This document shows positions 52,355 to 61,800 of a stretch of DNA of 64,000 bases, piece after piece (the first letter of the stretch is position 1; each line of letters starts with the position of its first letter). The position numbers were made by a program, and so were the translations under genes. The notes below the pieces were generated by a model. The model ran no database searches and was not told where the DNA came from. It worked only from the letters and a program-made list of their open reading frames with translations. The stretch spans positions 46,549-110,548 of the forward strand of contig JALWDS010000034.1 in the NCBI GenBank assembly GCA_027036775.1. Direction: 5' to 3'. Source of the stretch: Archaeoglobaceae archaeon (lineage in GTDB: Archaea; Halobacteriota; Archaeoglobi; Archaeoglobales; Archaeoglobaceae).

Positions 52355-54400
52355 ATGGGTAGACTTTGCCTCCCCGTTATTGTAAGTTTGATCGTCCTAA
52401 TGGCGATCATTGGTAACGCAGAATCAAAGATAATTTACGTTCCGGATGATTATGGAAATATACAGGAGGCAATAATTCATGCAAATCCTGGTGATACGAT
52501 AGTTGTAAGGGATGGTAGTTATAATAGCGTATATTTAGATAATAAATCAGGGATTACGTTGGTATCTGAAAATGGTTCTGCAAGTTGTTTTGTTGGACAG
52601 ATATACATAAGCAATGCTGATCATATCAATATAAACGGATTTACTGTAGGGGGCTTCACATCCGACATAAATATAATTAATCTTGATATTTACTCTGCTA
52701 GTTATATTAATGTAACTAACTGCAACATAACGGGAGTAATTGATTTATATGATTCCAATAATTGTACGGTATCTGGTAATACAATTAATGGAAGTATTCT
52801 CGTTGGTGGATCAAACAACGTAATAGAAAATAACACGATCTTTTATGGTGGAATTGACTTAAAGCCTTATTCCAAAAATAATATAGTCGGAAATAACACT
52901 TTAATCCGATGTGGAGTTACAATTGACTCATATTCTGCTAACAATAAAGTAATTGGCAACAAGATTTCAGATTATTATGAAGGAATTAGAATAGATACTT
53001 ACAAGACTAAGAACATAAGAGTGATGAACAACGTTATTGTAGGCGGTGGAATCATTCTCGATAATTGGCATGGTTCACTCGAAGATGTCACAAGCTACGT
53101 AATCTACAATAATACCGTCAACGGTAGACAAGTTTACTATTATGTAAATAGAAGTAATTTTGATGTTCCTACCGATGCAGGGCAGATAATACTCGTCAAC
53201 TGCACAAACGTGAAAGTTAAAAATTTAGAACTATCAAACACAACAACTGGAATCGAAACATTCTATTCTTCAAACGTAACAATAAGTAACTGTTCGATTG
53301 TTGACAATTACTATGGTATCTACATCGCAAGGTCTAAAAATATTCAAATAAAAGACAGTGAACTTGTGAATTGCGGTGTCATAATATTTGGAGATGATTT
53401 AGGTTACTTCATACACGAAATTACAAACACCACCGTAAACGGTAAACCTCTCATCTATTGGCTAAACGAGAGTGATAAAAAGGTTCCAGAAAATGCTGGA
53501 CAGATTATATTAGCCAATTGTAAAAACATCCTTATTGAAAATCAAAACATGAGTAATACGGTCGTAGGCATTGAAGTTGCGTATTCATCGAATATAGCTA
53601 TAAGAAACTGTAACGTTTCAAACAGTAATTATGCTGGTATGTATCTATGGGAGATAGAAGACAGTGTAATTGAAAATAACACATGCTTAGATAGTGGAAA
53701 TGGTATATATCTGGCGGGACATTCAGAAAATAATACAATTACCGATAACAATTGCTCTGGTAATAAATACGCTGGAATTCTAATACATGATTCTAATAGA
53801 AATGTTGTATTAAACAATACTTGTTCGTATAACAAGATTGGACCTGGAATTGCCCTTTACCACTCGGAATTTAGCTTGGTCAAGAACAATATTTGCTCGA
53901 AATCAGATAGAGGTCTGGACTTGAGTCCTGCTAAGAATAATACAATAACTGAAAATGTATTCATTGACAATAAACATGCTGGTATTCTCATTCTTCGTGA
54001 TTCAGAAAACAATACGATAACAAAAAACGTCGTGGAGAACAATGATGTTGGTATTAGTATTAGCGATTCAAACAACAATATCATCTACTTAAACAATTTC
54101 ATAAGCAATACGAGGAATGTAGAGCTGTGGAACGCAGAAAACAACTACTGGAATTCAACCGAATCTATTACCTATAGATACAATAACCAGACGTTTACGA
54201 ACTACTTAGGTAACTACTGGAGTGACTACAAAGGTAATGACACAGACGGTGACGGAATCGGTGAGATACCATACACGATTGAACAATACGGCGTAAATTA
54301 CACGCTTGACTACTATCCATTAGCAAAACCATTTGAAAACTATATTTTGAGCATTCCCTCTGAAAAAAAACCGTCCGCCAGTCATAAATCTCGAAGTTAA
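52355..54400 (+). CDS. Secreted parallel beta-helix (NosD-like) protein, frame lost near the C-terminus
   Basis: 681 residues from ATG 52355, chosen for GGGAGGGGTGA. Residues 1-23 are a signal peptide (MGRLCLPVIVSLIVLMAIIGNA). The rest is a right-handed parallel beta-helix: IIYVPDDYGNIQEAIIHANPGDTIVVRDGSY opens it, and many NN-T-I/NVTISNC turns follow, with the segment around TVNGRQVYYYVNRSN duplicated as TVNGKPLIYWLNESD. NYLGNYWSDYKGNDTDGDGIGEIPYTI closes the helix. An A8 run at 54363-54370 breaks the frame; skipping one base restores the tail at 54414-54809. Codons are more AT-rich than the core genes. Potential N-glycosylation sites abound. Confidence 0.85.
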   Translation: MGRLCLPVIVSLIVLMAIIGNAESKIIYVPDDYGNIQEAIIHANPGDTIVVRDGSYNSVYLDNKSGITLVSENGSASCFVGQIYISNADHININGFTVGGFTSDINIINLDIYSASYINVTNCNITGVIDLYDSNNCTVSGNTINGSILVGGSNNVIENNTIFYGGIDLKPYSKNNIVGNNTLIRCGVTIDSYSANNKVIGNKISDYYEGIRIDTYKTKNIRVMNNVIVGGGIILDNWHGSLEDVTSYVIYNNTVNGRQVYYYVNRSNFDVPTDAGQIILVNCTNVKVKNLELSNTTTGIETFYSSNVTISNCSIVDNYYGIYIARSKNIQIKDSELVNCGVIIFGDDLGYFIHEITNTTVNGKPLIYWLNESDKKVPENAGQIILANCKNILIENQNMSNTVVGIEVAYSSNIAIRNCNVSNSNYAGMYLWEIEDSVIENNTCLDSGNGIYLAGHSENNTITDNNCSGNKYAGILIHDSNRNVVLNNTCSYNKIGPGIALYHSEFSLVKNNICSKSDRGLDLSPAKNNTITENVFIDNKHAGILILRDSENNTITKNVVENNDVGISISDSNNNIIYLNNFISNTRNVELWNAENNYWNSTESITYRYNNQTFTNYLGNYWSDYKGNDTDGDGIGEIPYTIEQYGVNYTLDYYPLAKPFENYILSIPSEKKPSASHKSRS

Positions 54401-54413
54401 CGACACGACACCC

Positions 54414-54809
54414 ATGCTTAAAGATGGATTACCAACTGCCGTAGAGATTAAGGTCAATGTATTCGATCCCGACAATGATCAAATAACTGCAAAACTTGAG
54501 ATAACGTTACCGAACGAATCTATTATTGTGAAAAAGTATAGTGGAATTGGCACGATATATGAAACGTACAACTTACTAATCATTAATCCCGGCAATTACG
54601 CTATTAACCTCACAGCAAGCGATGGAATTCATACCATCTTTAGAAAATTGTCAATAACTGCTATTAAGTCTATAATCGACTACTACGACAAAAACCACGA
54701 TAGTAGGATTTCAACTGATGAGCTCATAAACGCATTTGACGACTGGATTGAGGGTGAGATAACAACAGATCAGTTCATAGAAGTCTTTGACGCTTGGATG
54801 TCTTCATAA
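54414..54809 (+). CDS. C-terminal part of the beta-helix protein with dockerin-like tail
   Basis: This frame continues the preceding protein: upstream in the same phase it reads NRPPVINLEVNDTTP right from the A8 run, with no start codon context or ribosome binding site for ATG 54414. It contains a PKD/cadherin-like beta domain (GLPTAVEIKVNVFDPDNDQITAKLEITLPNES) and the tail YYDKNHDSRISTDELINAFDDWIEGEITTDQFIEVFDAWMSS, with one EF-hand loop. It is either one half of a frameshifted gene or is made by slippage on the A run. Confidence 0.7.
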   Translation: MLKDGLPTAVEIKVNVFDPDNDQITAKLEITLPNESIIVKKYSGIGTIYETYNLLIINPGNYAINLTASDGIHTIFRKLSITAIKSIIDYYDKNHDSRISTDELINAFDDWIEGEITTDQFIEVFDAWMSS

Positions 54810-54994
54810 TTTCTTTTAATAATCTATTTTTGCTCTGTTGAAATAAGAGTTAGGTAAGGGGAACAAATAGAGATGTTGAAGAGAATCTTCAGATGTTGTA
54901 AGCGGTGGGGATAAGAGAAGATTCAATAAATTTGGAGGAACGGGATTATATACGATCACGGAATCTACGCTTAATTACAGAACGTCGTTAAGAA

Positions 54995-55018
54995 ATCCCC
55001 GCTTTTCAAAGCGGGGAT
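54995..55018. repeat. Perfect GC-rich hairpin, possible IS200/IS605 end
   Basis: ATCCCCGCTTT (54995-55005) pairs perfectly with AAAGCGGGGAT (55008-55018) around TC. Such CCCCGC/GCGGGG hairpins are typical of the right ends of IS200/IS605 elements and of the reRNA that overlaps tnpB ends, but no tnpA or tnpB remains nearby. Confidence 0.45.
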
Positions 55019-55246
55019 GAATTAGGGAAGGTGGGCGGGGGTGGTCGGTGGAGCAAGATTTATAAAGCCTCGCTCAGATTTAACTACCTCGTCATTTGTT
55101 ATTATAACCTTATCTTCAATAAAGCAATTGGTTTTCGTCAATCAACTTGTTAGATTTTTGCAATTTCATAACAAAAGGCTTAAATATGGATCGAGTTTTA
55201 TAAACTTAGCGACGGCGGGGTATCTCCGTCGTCAAAAATCGTAGGA

Positions 55247-55255
55247 TTTAAATAT
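55247..55255 (+). promoter_or_regulatory. TATA box of the six-repeat surface-protein gene
   Basis: TTTAAATAT centred 46 bases before ATG 55297, leaving a leader of about 20 bases that contains GGAGGGAGG. A similar CTTAAATATGG lies about 75 bases further upstream. Confidence 0.45.
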
Positions 55256-55296
55256 GGTTAATGGAAGAAAAGTTTTGGTTTAGGAGGGAGGTAGGT

Positions 55297-58200
55297 ATGA
55301 GCAGAATAGGGTTGAAAATCGGTTTAGCGATGGTAGTGCTACTCTTGGCCTTAGCGACGCCAGTAATGGCTAACAACGTAATATTGAATCCAAATGGGCT
55401 CTACCTCTACGATTTCAAAGTTACACCAGAAAGTGGTCGTGCACCGCTCACAATATATATCAACGTCAGTCTTAATAACACTAATGACACTGCTTCTTCT
55501 CTTTATGGATACATAGTGCTGTGGGTAAATGGCAACCACGTAGACATAAGTCAGCAAACGCTAAGCTATGGTGGAAACGTCTCTTCAGCAAATGTTGAGT
55601 TCATTACAATAGGTAGCACTCCCGTTCAAGTGATCAACGTTACAGTTGCAAACAATACCGTAGGTGATGACTTGGGTTGGGTAAACTTCACCTATACATT
55701 CCAATATACGGGCTACTATCTTGTGTCAGTAGGTAACGACACAGTAACTTTAGTGCCAAAAACAGTAACAGTTTATCCATTGATAGAATTAATCCCTGAA
55801 TATGGTGTCGTTGGGACTACCGTTGAAGTTAAGGGTTACCGCTTCTCCTCGAACAGTCCAGTTACTGTCTACTTCTCGACACCTACTGGGGATGTCATTG
55901 TAAACAACACCGTTAGCACAGATTCTGGAGGTAACTTTACGGCGACATTTAAGGTGCCAGATGTTCCTGTTGGACCTCGAACTGTTAAAGCGGTAGATTC
56001 CAATGGCCTTGATGCTGAGGCACAATTCACAGTCCTACCAGTTCCAGTCGAAAAGACTTTAGCGGATCTTGGAATAACGGAATTGAAGCTCAACAAGACA
56101 GTCCTTAGATATAGAGATCACGTTAGAATGGATGTTGCGGTCAACGAAACGAAAATAACACAAAACAACGAAGTATATATCGCGATAATCAACGAATCTG
56201 CATGGAACAACATATATGAAAACTACATAAACGCTGGGAAATATGTAGATTGGTTTATAATAGCAAGTAATGCAAGTGAATGGTGGTATGTTACCACTAA
56301 CGGATTGATTAAGATATTCACATTATCTCCGAACGATTACTATGTCGTCGTGTACAATGTGACACCATGGTCACCACAAAGCGTCTATATGTATAATATC
56401 TCCGCAACGCTAACGGTTAAACCGTCACCTACACCGGTAGATCTATCAAAACTCGGAATAAATGAGGCTTGGAGCGTTAAAAACGGCATGCTTAACGTAT
56501 CAAATGTTGTCTACGGAGAAACCATTAAGATACCCATAAACGCCACTCAGCCCGTAAACATCGCCATCGTAGAATCCAGCACTTGGGACAAGCTCTACGC
56601 AAACAGATCAACGCTGACCAAGAATGACGTATTTAGCAATGCCAAGTGGTATAAAGAGGACTTTGTGAACAATAAGAACGAAACACTTGAAGTTAGCACA
56701 ACTGACTACGGTATAACGCCCGGAACCTACAGAATAGTTGTGTTCAACACGACAGACGACTACATCTACTACTACAACAACAGCACGATGTTTAACGTAA
56801 CTCCAGTTCCAACCGCCACAACCCTTGACAAGCTTGGAGTTGAACAGCTAACCATAAACAGAACAGAGATGGGATGGGATGAAACCCTTAAACTGATGGT
56901 TTACAGAAGTGTAAACACGAACATAAGCGTCGTAATCCTTAACGAAACCGCTTGGAACAATATAGTAGAGAACTTCATTGAGAAGAAGAAACCAGTTGAA
57001 AACGCAATGATAATGAGCAACGCAATACCGCCATACGGTTGGAACAAGACAAGTAATTCGGACTTCTTCGCATACGTAAGCGGTCTCCTACCGAATAAAT
57101 ATAAAGTAATAGTTTACAACACCACTAAGATCGGCGATACCGAATACGTCAACCTATACAACGTATCTGGAACTTTCGAAGTCTACTTGAAGCCCAAGAA
57201 GGTTAACATGTCTGACCTGAACGTTACGGTAAGCATCGACAAGAATGTCGTTGACTACGGTCAAACAATCAAACTAACGGTCAATGTTACTGGCAATACG
57301 AACAACGTTAACATTGCAATCTTGAATGTAAGTGCTTGGAACGAACTCTTGGCACAGAGCGGTATTGAAAACGAAACCATAATTGAAGAATCACGCTGGA
57401 ACTTGACAAACGTTAACGACAACGGGACTAAGGACATAGAAACGCTCAACAAGTTACTGCCTAACGAGTATGTCGTCGTCGTTTACAACACGACGGATGT
57501 CCAGAATGTGCCTTACGTCAACTGGTACAACGATGACATCAGATTCACCGTTAAAACCACAACCGAAAAGGTTGATCTGAAGGACTTGGGAATCGAAACG
57601 GTAGTCTTAAACACGACGAAAGCTATCTATGGTGGTGGCATTAGGATTGCAATAGGATACAACGAAAGCTTTGGTAAGCCAGTTAACATGATAATAACAA
57701 ACGAGACCAACTGGACTTACATAATCGAGTCTGCTCCATCTAACGATACGGCATGGAGTATGTCTGTGTACAACACAACTATCAGCGAGGATCAGGTGAT
57801 AACACGCACTGTGGATTACCCGCCAGACACCTACGTGGTCGCATTCTATCTCGAGGAGAACGGTGCCATTACCAAGTACAATGACGATATCAAATTCAGC
57901 GTAGTTTACAAGTCAACAAAAGTCAATCTGACTGACCTTGTTAGGGTGCTAAGCGTAACACCTGATCAGGTCGAAGCTGGAGAAACCGTAACGCTTGAAC
58001 TGGGACACAAGGTCAATGTCAGCGTAGCAATATTACCTAATACAACATGGAACTCTATTAAGTCTGAAGAGACTATACTGAACAAGACACTGCTAGACAA
58101 CTCAGTATGGAAGCTTATCAATGTAACCTGCGATGTCGTTAAACCCATAAGCACGACCGGATGGCCTGCTGGAACCTATGTAGTTGTAGTCTATAACACG

Positions 58201-58743
58201 TCACAGGACTTCACTGAATATGTCAACTGGTACAACGACAGCGTAACGTTCAAGGTAGTCGCTCCAACTGCACCAGACCTAACAGTTGAGTCGATAACTG
58301 TAACACCCGAAGAACCTGTAGTCAATGAAACCATAACGATTACAGCTAAGATTGCAAACGTTGGAAATGCCGACGCCGGAGCGTTCAACGTGAGCCTATA
58401 CGTGAACAATTCATCAATTGAGACGAAGATGATAGAGTCACTTAAGGCAGGAAACGACACGACAGTCAGCTTCAGCTGGACTCCAACCAAAGCTGGAAAC
58501 TACACATTGAAGGTAGTGGTTGACCCAGATAACAAGGTCAGCGAAAGCAATGAAGCTAACAACGAGATGACAAAGCCCGTCACGATTCTGGAGAAGCCAG
58601 TTTCAATCGTGGACAGATACGACAAGAACCACGATGGAAAGATCTCAAACGATGAGTTCATAAACGCCTTCGACGACTGGATGCACAACACGATAACAAT
58701 GGACGAGTTCATAGAGGTCTTTGACGCTTGGATGTCTTCGTAA
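55297..58743 (+). CDS. Secreted six-repeat CARDB protein with dockerin-like tail
   Basis: 1148 residues from ATG 55297 after GGAGGGAGG. Residues 1-26 are a signal peptide ending PVMANN. Two Ig/TIG-like beta domains follow (FKVTPESGRAPLTIYINVSL and PEYGVVGTTVEVKGYRFSS). Then come six units of about 115-130 residues, each opening with a (V/T)(D/N)L-x-x-LG motif and containing I-x-x-E/N-x-x-x-W-N and a YVVVVYN(T) strand. A CARDB domain (APDLTVESITVTPEEPVVNETITITAKIANVG) and the tail DKNHDGKISNDEFINAFDDWM end the chain. The six-unit domain is not one I can name. Very many N-x-S/T sites indicate glycosylation outside the cell. Confidence 0.85.
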   Translation: MSRIGLKIGLAMVVLLLALATPVMANNVILNPNGLYLYDFKVTPESGRAPLTIYINVSLNNTNDTASSLYGYIVLWVNGNHVDISQQTLSYGGNVSSANVEFITIGSTPVQVINVTVANNTVGDDLGWVNFTYTFQYTGYYLVSVGNDTVTLVPKTVTVYPLIELIPEYGVVGTTVEVKGYRFSSNSPVTVYFSTPTGDVIVNNTVSTDSGGNFTATFKVPDVPVGPRTVKAVDSNGLDAEAQFTVLPVPVEKTLADLGITELKLNKTVLRYRDHVRMDVAVNETKITQNNEVYIAIINESAWNNIYENYINAGKYVDWFIIASNASEWWYVTTNGLIKIFTLSPNDYYVVVYNVTPWSPQSVYMYNISATLTVKPSPTPVDLSKLGINEAWSVKNGMLNVSNVVYGETIKIPINATQPVNIAIVESSTWDKLYANRSTLTKNDVFSNAKWYKEDFVNNKNETLEVSTTDYGITPGTYRIVVFNTTDDYIYYYNNSTMFNVTPVPTATTLDKLGVEQLTINRTEMGWDETLKLMVYRSVNTNISVVILNETAWNNIVENFIEKKKPVENAMIMSNAIPPYGWNKTSNSDFFAYVSGLLPNKYKVIVYNTTKIGDTEYVNLYNVSGTFEVYLKPKKVNMSDLNVTVSIDKNVVDYGQTIKLTVNVTGNTNNVNIAILNVSAWNELLAQSGIENETIIEESRWNLTNVNDNGTKDIETLNKLLPNEYVVVVYNTTDVQNVPYVNWYNDDIRFTVKTTTEKVDLKDLGIETVVLNTTKAIYGGGIRIAIGYNESFGKPVNMIITNETNWTYIIESAPSNDTAWSMSVYNTTISEDQVITRTVDYPPDTYVVAFYLEENGAITKYNDDIKFSVVYKSTKVNLTDLVRVLSVTPDQVEAGETVTLELGHKVNVSVAILPNTTWNSIKSEETILNKTLLDNSVWKLINVTCDVVKPISTTGWPAGTYVVVVYNTSQDFTEYVNWYNDSVTFKVVAPTAPDLTVESITVTPEEPVVNETITITAKIANVGNADAGAFNVSLYVNNSSIETKMIESLKAGNDTTVSFSWTPTKAGNYTLKVVVDPDNKVSESNEANNEMTKPVTILEKPVSIVDRYDKNHDGKISNDEFINAFDDWMHNTITMDEFIEVFDAWMSS

Positions 58744-58745
58744 CT

Positions 58746-58776
58746 CAATTTTTAATTTTATTTAAATTTTTATTTT
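58746..58776 (+). terminator. T-rich terminator after the six-repeat gene
   Basis: Directly after the stop codon the coding strand has four T-runs of 4-5 bases in 31 bases, as in archaeal intrinsic termination. No stem is needed or seen. Confidence 0.5.
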
Positions 58777-58804
58777 ATTATTGAATCTGTTCTCAGGGGA
58801 TAGA

Positions 58805-61800
58805 ATGAAAAAAATTCTCCTATCGTTGGCTATTCTCTTTCTGATAGCTACAAACACATCTTTGGGGTTAAAAAATGAATGTTGTATCAATCTAACCCTC
58901 CAAGCTCCAAAACCTAAGATAGTTGAAGTGGGTAGCTACACGAAGATTTACATCGACAGGTTCGATCGAATCATGATACCGGGTAATCCGATTCTACCAG
59001 TAAAGCGTTACCTCATACTTATACCACCCAATGTAGATGGAAAGAGTTTAAGGTTAATTGTGATCTCCGACGATTACTACTATCTAAACGTTTCAAAACC
59101 CGTAGAACCCGCTCCGCCTATAATATCCAATTCTGGTGGGGGGGGTATAATCGCTAAAATAAGTAAAGACAATAAATTAAATGAATTTTATCCGAAAAGG
59201 TCTGTTGTCATTTTTAAGGTTTCTCAGATGAGGAGATACAGGTTTGCCGAACTATACTTCTATCCAGTTCAGTATGATCCCCTCAATGGAACCCTAAGGA
59301 TACATAGAAAAATTAAAATTAAAATTTTATATAATATTTCAACTCTTGCTCCTTCAAAATTTAGCAGAGTCCTTTACGATCCCGTTATGCGGGACGTTGC
59401 AAAAAAACTGTTTGTAAATTGGAACGAAGGCAGTAAGTGGTATTTCGCCAATATAGGCACACAATCTGCAAGATACGATTACGTTATAGTAACGACGAGC
59501 TACGTCACACAGCACAGCAAAAAGCTCGACGATTTCGTTAATTACCTGCACAGCAAGGGATTCAATGTCAAGATCGTTACGGAGAAAGATTACGGATACG
59601 AGAAGGGTCTAAAGAGAGCCATAAACATAAGAAATTGGTTAAAAGAGCACTACCTCGATTACGGAATTAAGTACGTCCTTCTAATAGGAAATCCAGATCC
59701 CTACAACGCAACGGATCCCTGTAGCATACCGATGATGGTCTGTTATCCGCTCGGAGCGAACAGTACAGGAGTGCCAACCGACTACTTCTATGCTGACCTA
59801 ACTGGAAACTGGGACAGCAACGGTGATGGATTTTTTGGGGAATACGGACAAGATAACGTTGATTTTGCACCTGAAGTTTACGTGGGTAGAATACCCATCT
59901 ACAACGACAACGTAACTGCCCTCGACAACATCTTAACCAAAATAATGAACTACAGATATTCCGGTATCGATTGGAGATACAGGATACTGATTCCTGTTGC
60001 CATCAGTAACTACAAGTATGAAGATAACTATCCCATACCAAAAACCGATGGTAGAGACCTACCCAAATACGTTGTAGAAAGTATCTTACCATCCAACTGG
60101 AGTCACTTCGTCCTTTACGAGAGGGAGGGGTTGGATCCCGTGCCATCTACCGCTCCCTACTACTCCGCCCCATTAACGGAAAAGAACGTCATAAAAGAGT
60201 GGTCCAAGGGTTACGGAGCAGTCTTTTGGTGGGGTCACGGTGACAATCAAACCGTTTACAGAAAGGTGTGGGTTAAAGACGATGGAGACAACATTCCAGA
60301 AAGCGGTGAGATCGAATGGATTCCCTTCTTCACATCTAAAGATGCCGATTTGCTGAACGATTCAAAACCAGCTTTTACCTTCCAATGTTCGTGCTACAGC
60401 GGTAACCCATTAGATCCAAACAACCTTGGATACTCCTTACTTAAACACGGGGCAATTGCAACGATTTCGTCTTCAAGCGTTGGTTGGTATAGAATCGGTT
60501 ACTGGTATCCTACAAAGAGTGCGGACATCACGGATATAGGATACTGGTTCTTCGTAAACCTCATAAAAAATAAAATGAACGCGGGCGATGCTCTCTATCT
60601 TGCTAAGTTTAGTCTTTACGACTGGTGGGGTGGATACTGCTGGATAAACAAGTTCGACTTCAACCTCTACGGTGATCCAAGTTTGTCCATCTACGAGGTT
60701 GCGGTAAAAAGAACTATATACGTTCCGGATGATTACCTCAAGATACAGTGGGCGATTGACAACGCAAGTGCAGGAGATGTTATAATAGTGAGGGACGGAA
60801 ATTACACCGAGAATGTTGTCATTTATAAACCAAACATAACCATCAAATCTGAAAACGGTTCCATCAATTGTATCGTCAAGGCGAAGGATAAAAATCTCCC
60901 AGTATTCGAGGTGAGAGCAAATTACGTAAACGTCAGTGGATTTACGGTGAAAGATGGAAGTTACGGTATTTTACTCATTGATGCAGATCGTTGCAACATT
61001 TCCAACAACATCGTTTTGAACAACGGATGGGGTATTGAGTTAAACCACTCGAATGGTAGTGCGGTCGTGAACAACATCGTTAGCTCAAATGACATAGGTA
61101 TTTATCTGGAGAGATCGGATAACAACACACTCGTAAACAACACGATGTCTGGAAATAGATACAACTTTGGTGTTTACGGTCAAAGTCTATCAAATTTCAT
61201 TCAGAAAATAGATAGGAGCAACACCGTAGATGGAAAGCCGATCTACTACTTGATCAATCAAAAGGATATGGTAATTTCAAGTAACGCTGGTTTCGTTGGA
61301 GTTGTAAATTCGACGAACGTCACCGTTAAAAACTTGACACTTACAGGAAACGTCGAAGGTGTGCTTTTTGCCTATACAAACAATTCAAGGATAGAGAACG
61401 TCACCGTATCGAACGACTTCATCGGTTTATGTTTGTGGAAATCAAGTAACGATACGATTACAAACAACGTTGTCTCAAACGATAAAACTGGTATTCAATT
61501 GATTGATTCAAGCAACAACGTCATATACCTTAACGATTTCGTGAACAACACGTGCAATGTTCATACCGAAAATTCCAGAAACTTCTGGAACTCCTCCAAA
61601 TTAACCTACATCTACAACGGAAAAACGTTCACAAACTACCTTGGCAATTACTGGAGCAATTACACTGGAAACGATATCAATGAAGATGGAATTGGGGATA
61701 TACCGTATCAAATCGATTCCAACAACACAGACTACCATCCTCTAATGCAACCCTTCGAAGAATACGTTACAAGTAACTCATCCGCTGAAATTCATATTTA

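Larger units (their letters stand above)
54810..55296. other. Noncoding gap between surface-protein genes
   Basis: 487 bases without a credible gene. It begins with T-rich stretches that could terminate the upstream transcript, then holds an 11-bp GC-rich hairpin (54995-55018), a second hairpin CGACGG/CCGTCG (55210-55215 with 55226-55231), and several TATA-like elements, of which TTTAAATAT at 55247-55255 is best placed for the next gene. A 67-codon open frame at 55041-55244 has no support. Confidence 0.6.

Noticed and set aside
54841..55018. TnpB or TnpA gene next to the GC-rich hairpin
   Set aside because: Frames in both directions are short and show no transposase motif; only the hairpin is supported.
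55041..55244. 67-codon open frame between surface genes
   Set aside because: No ribosome binding site, no recognisable sequence, and it spans hairpins and TATA-like elements.
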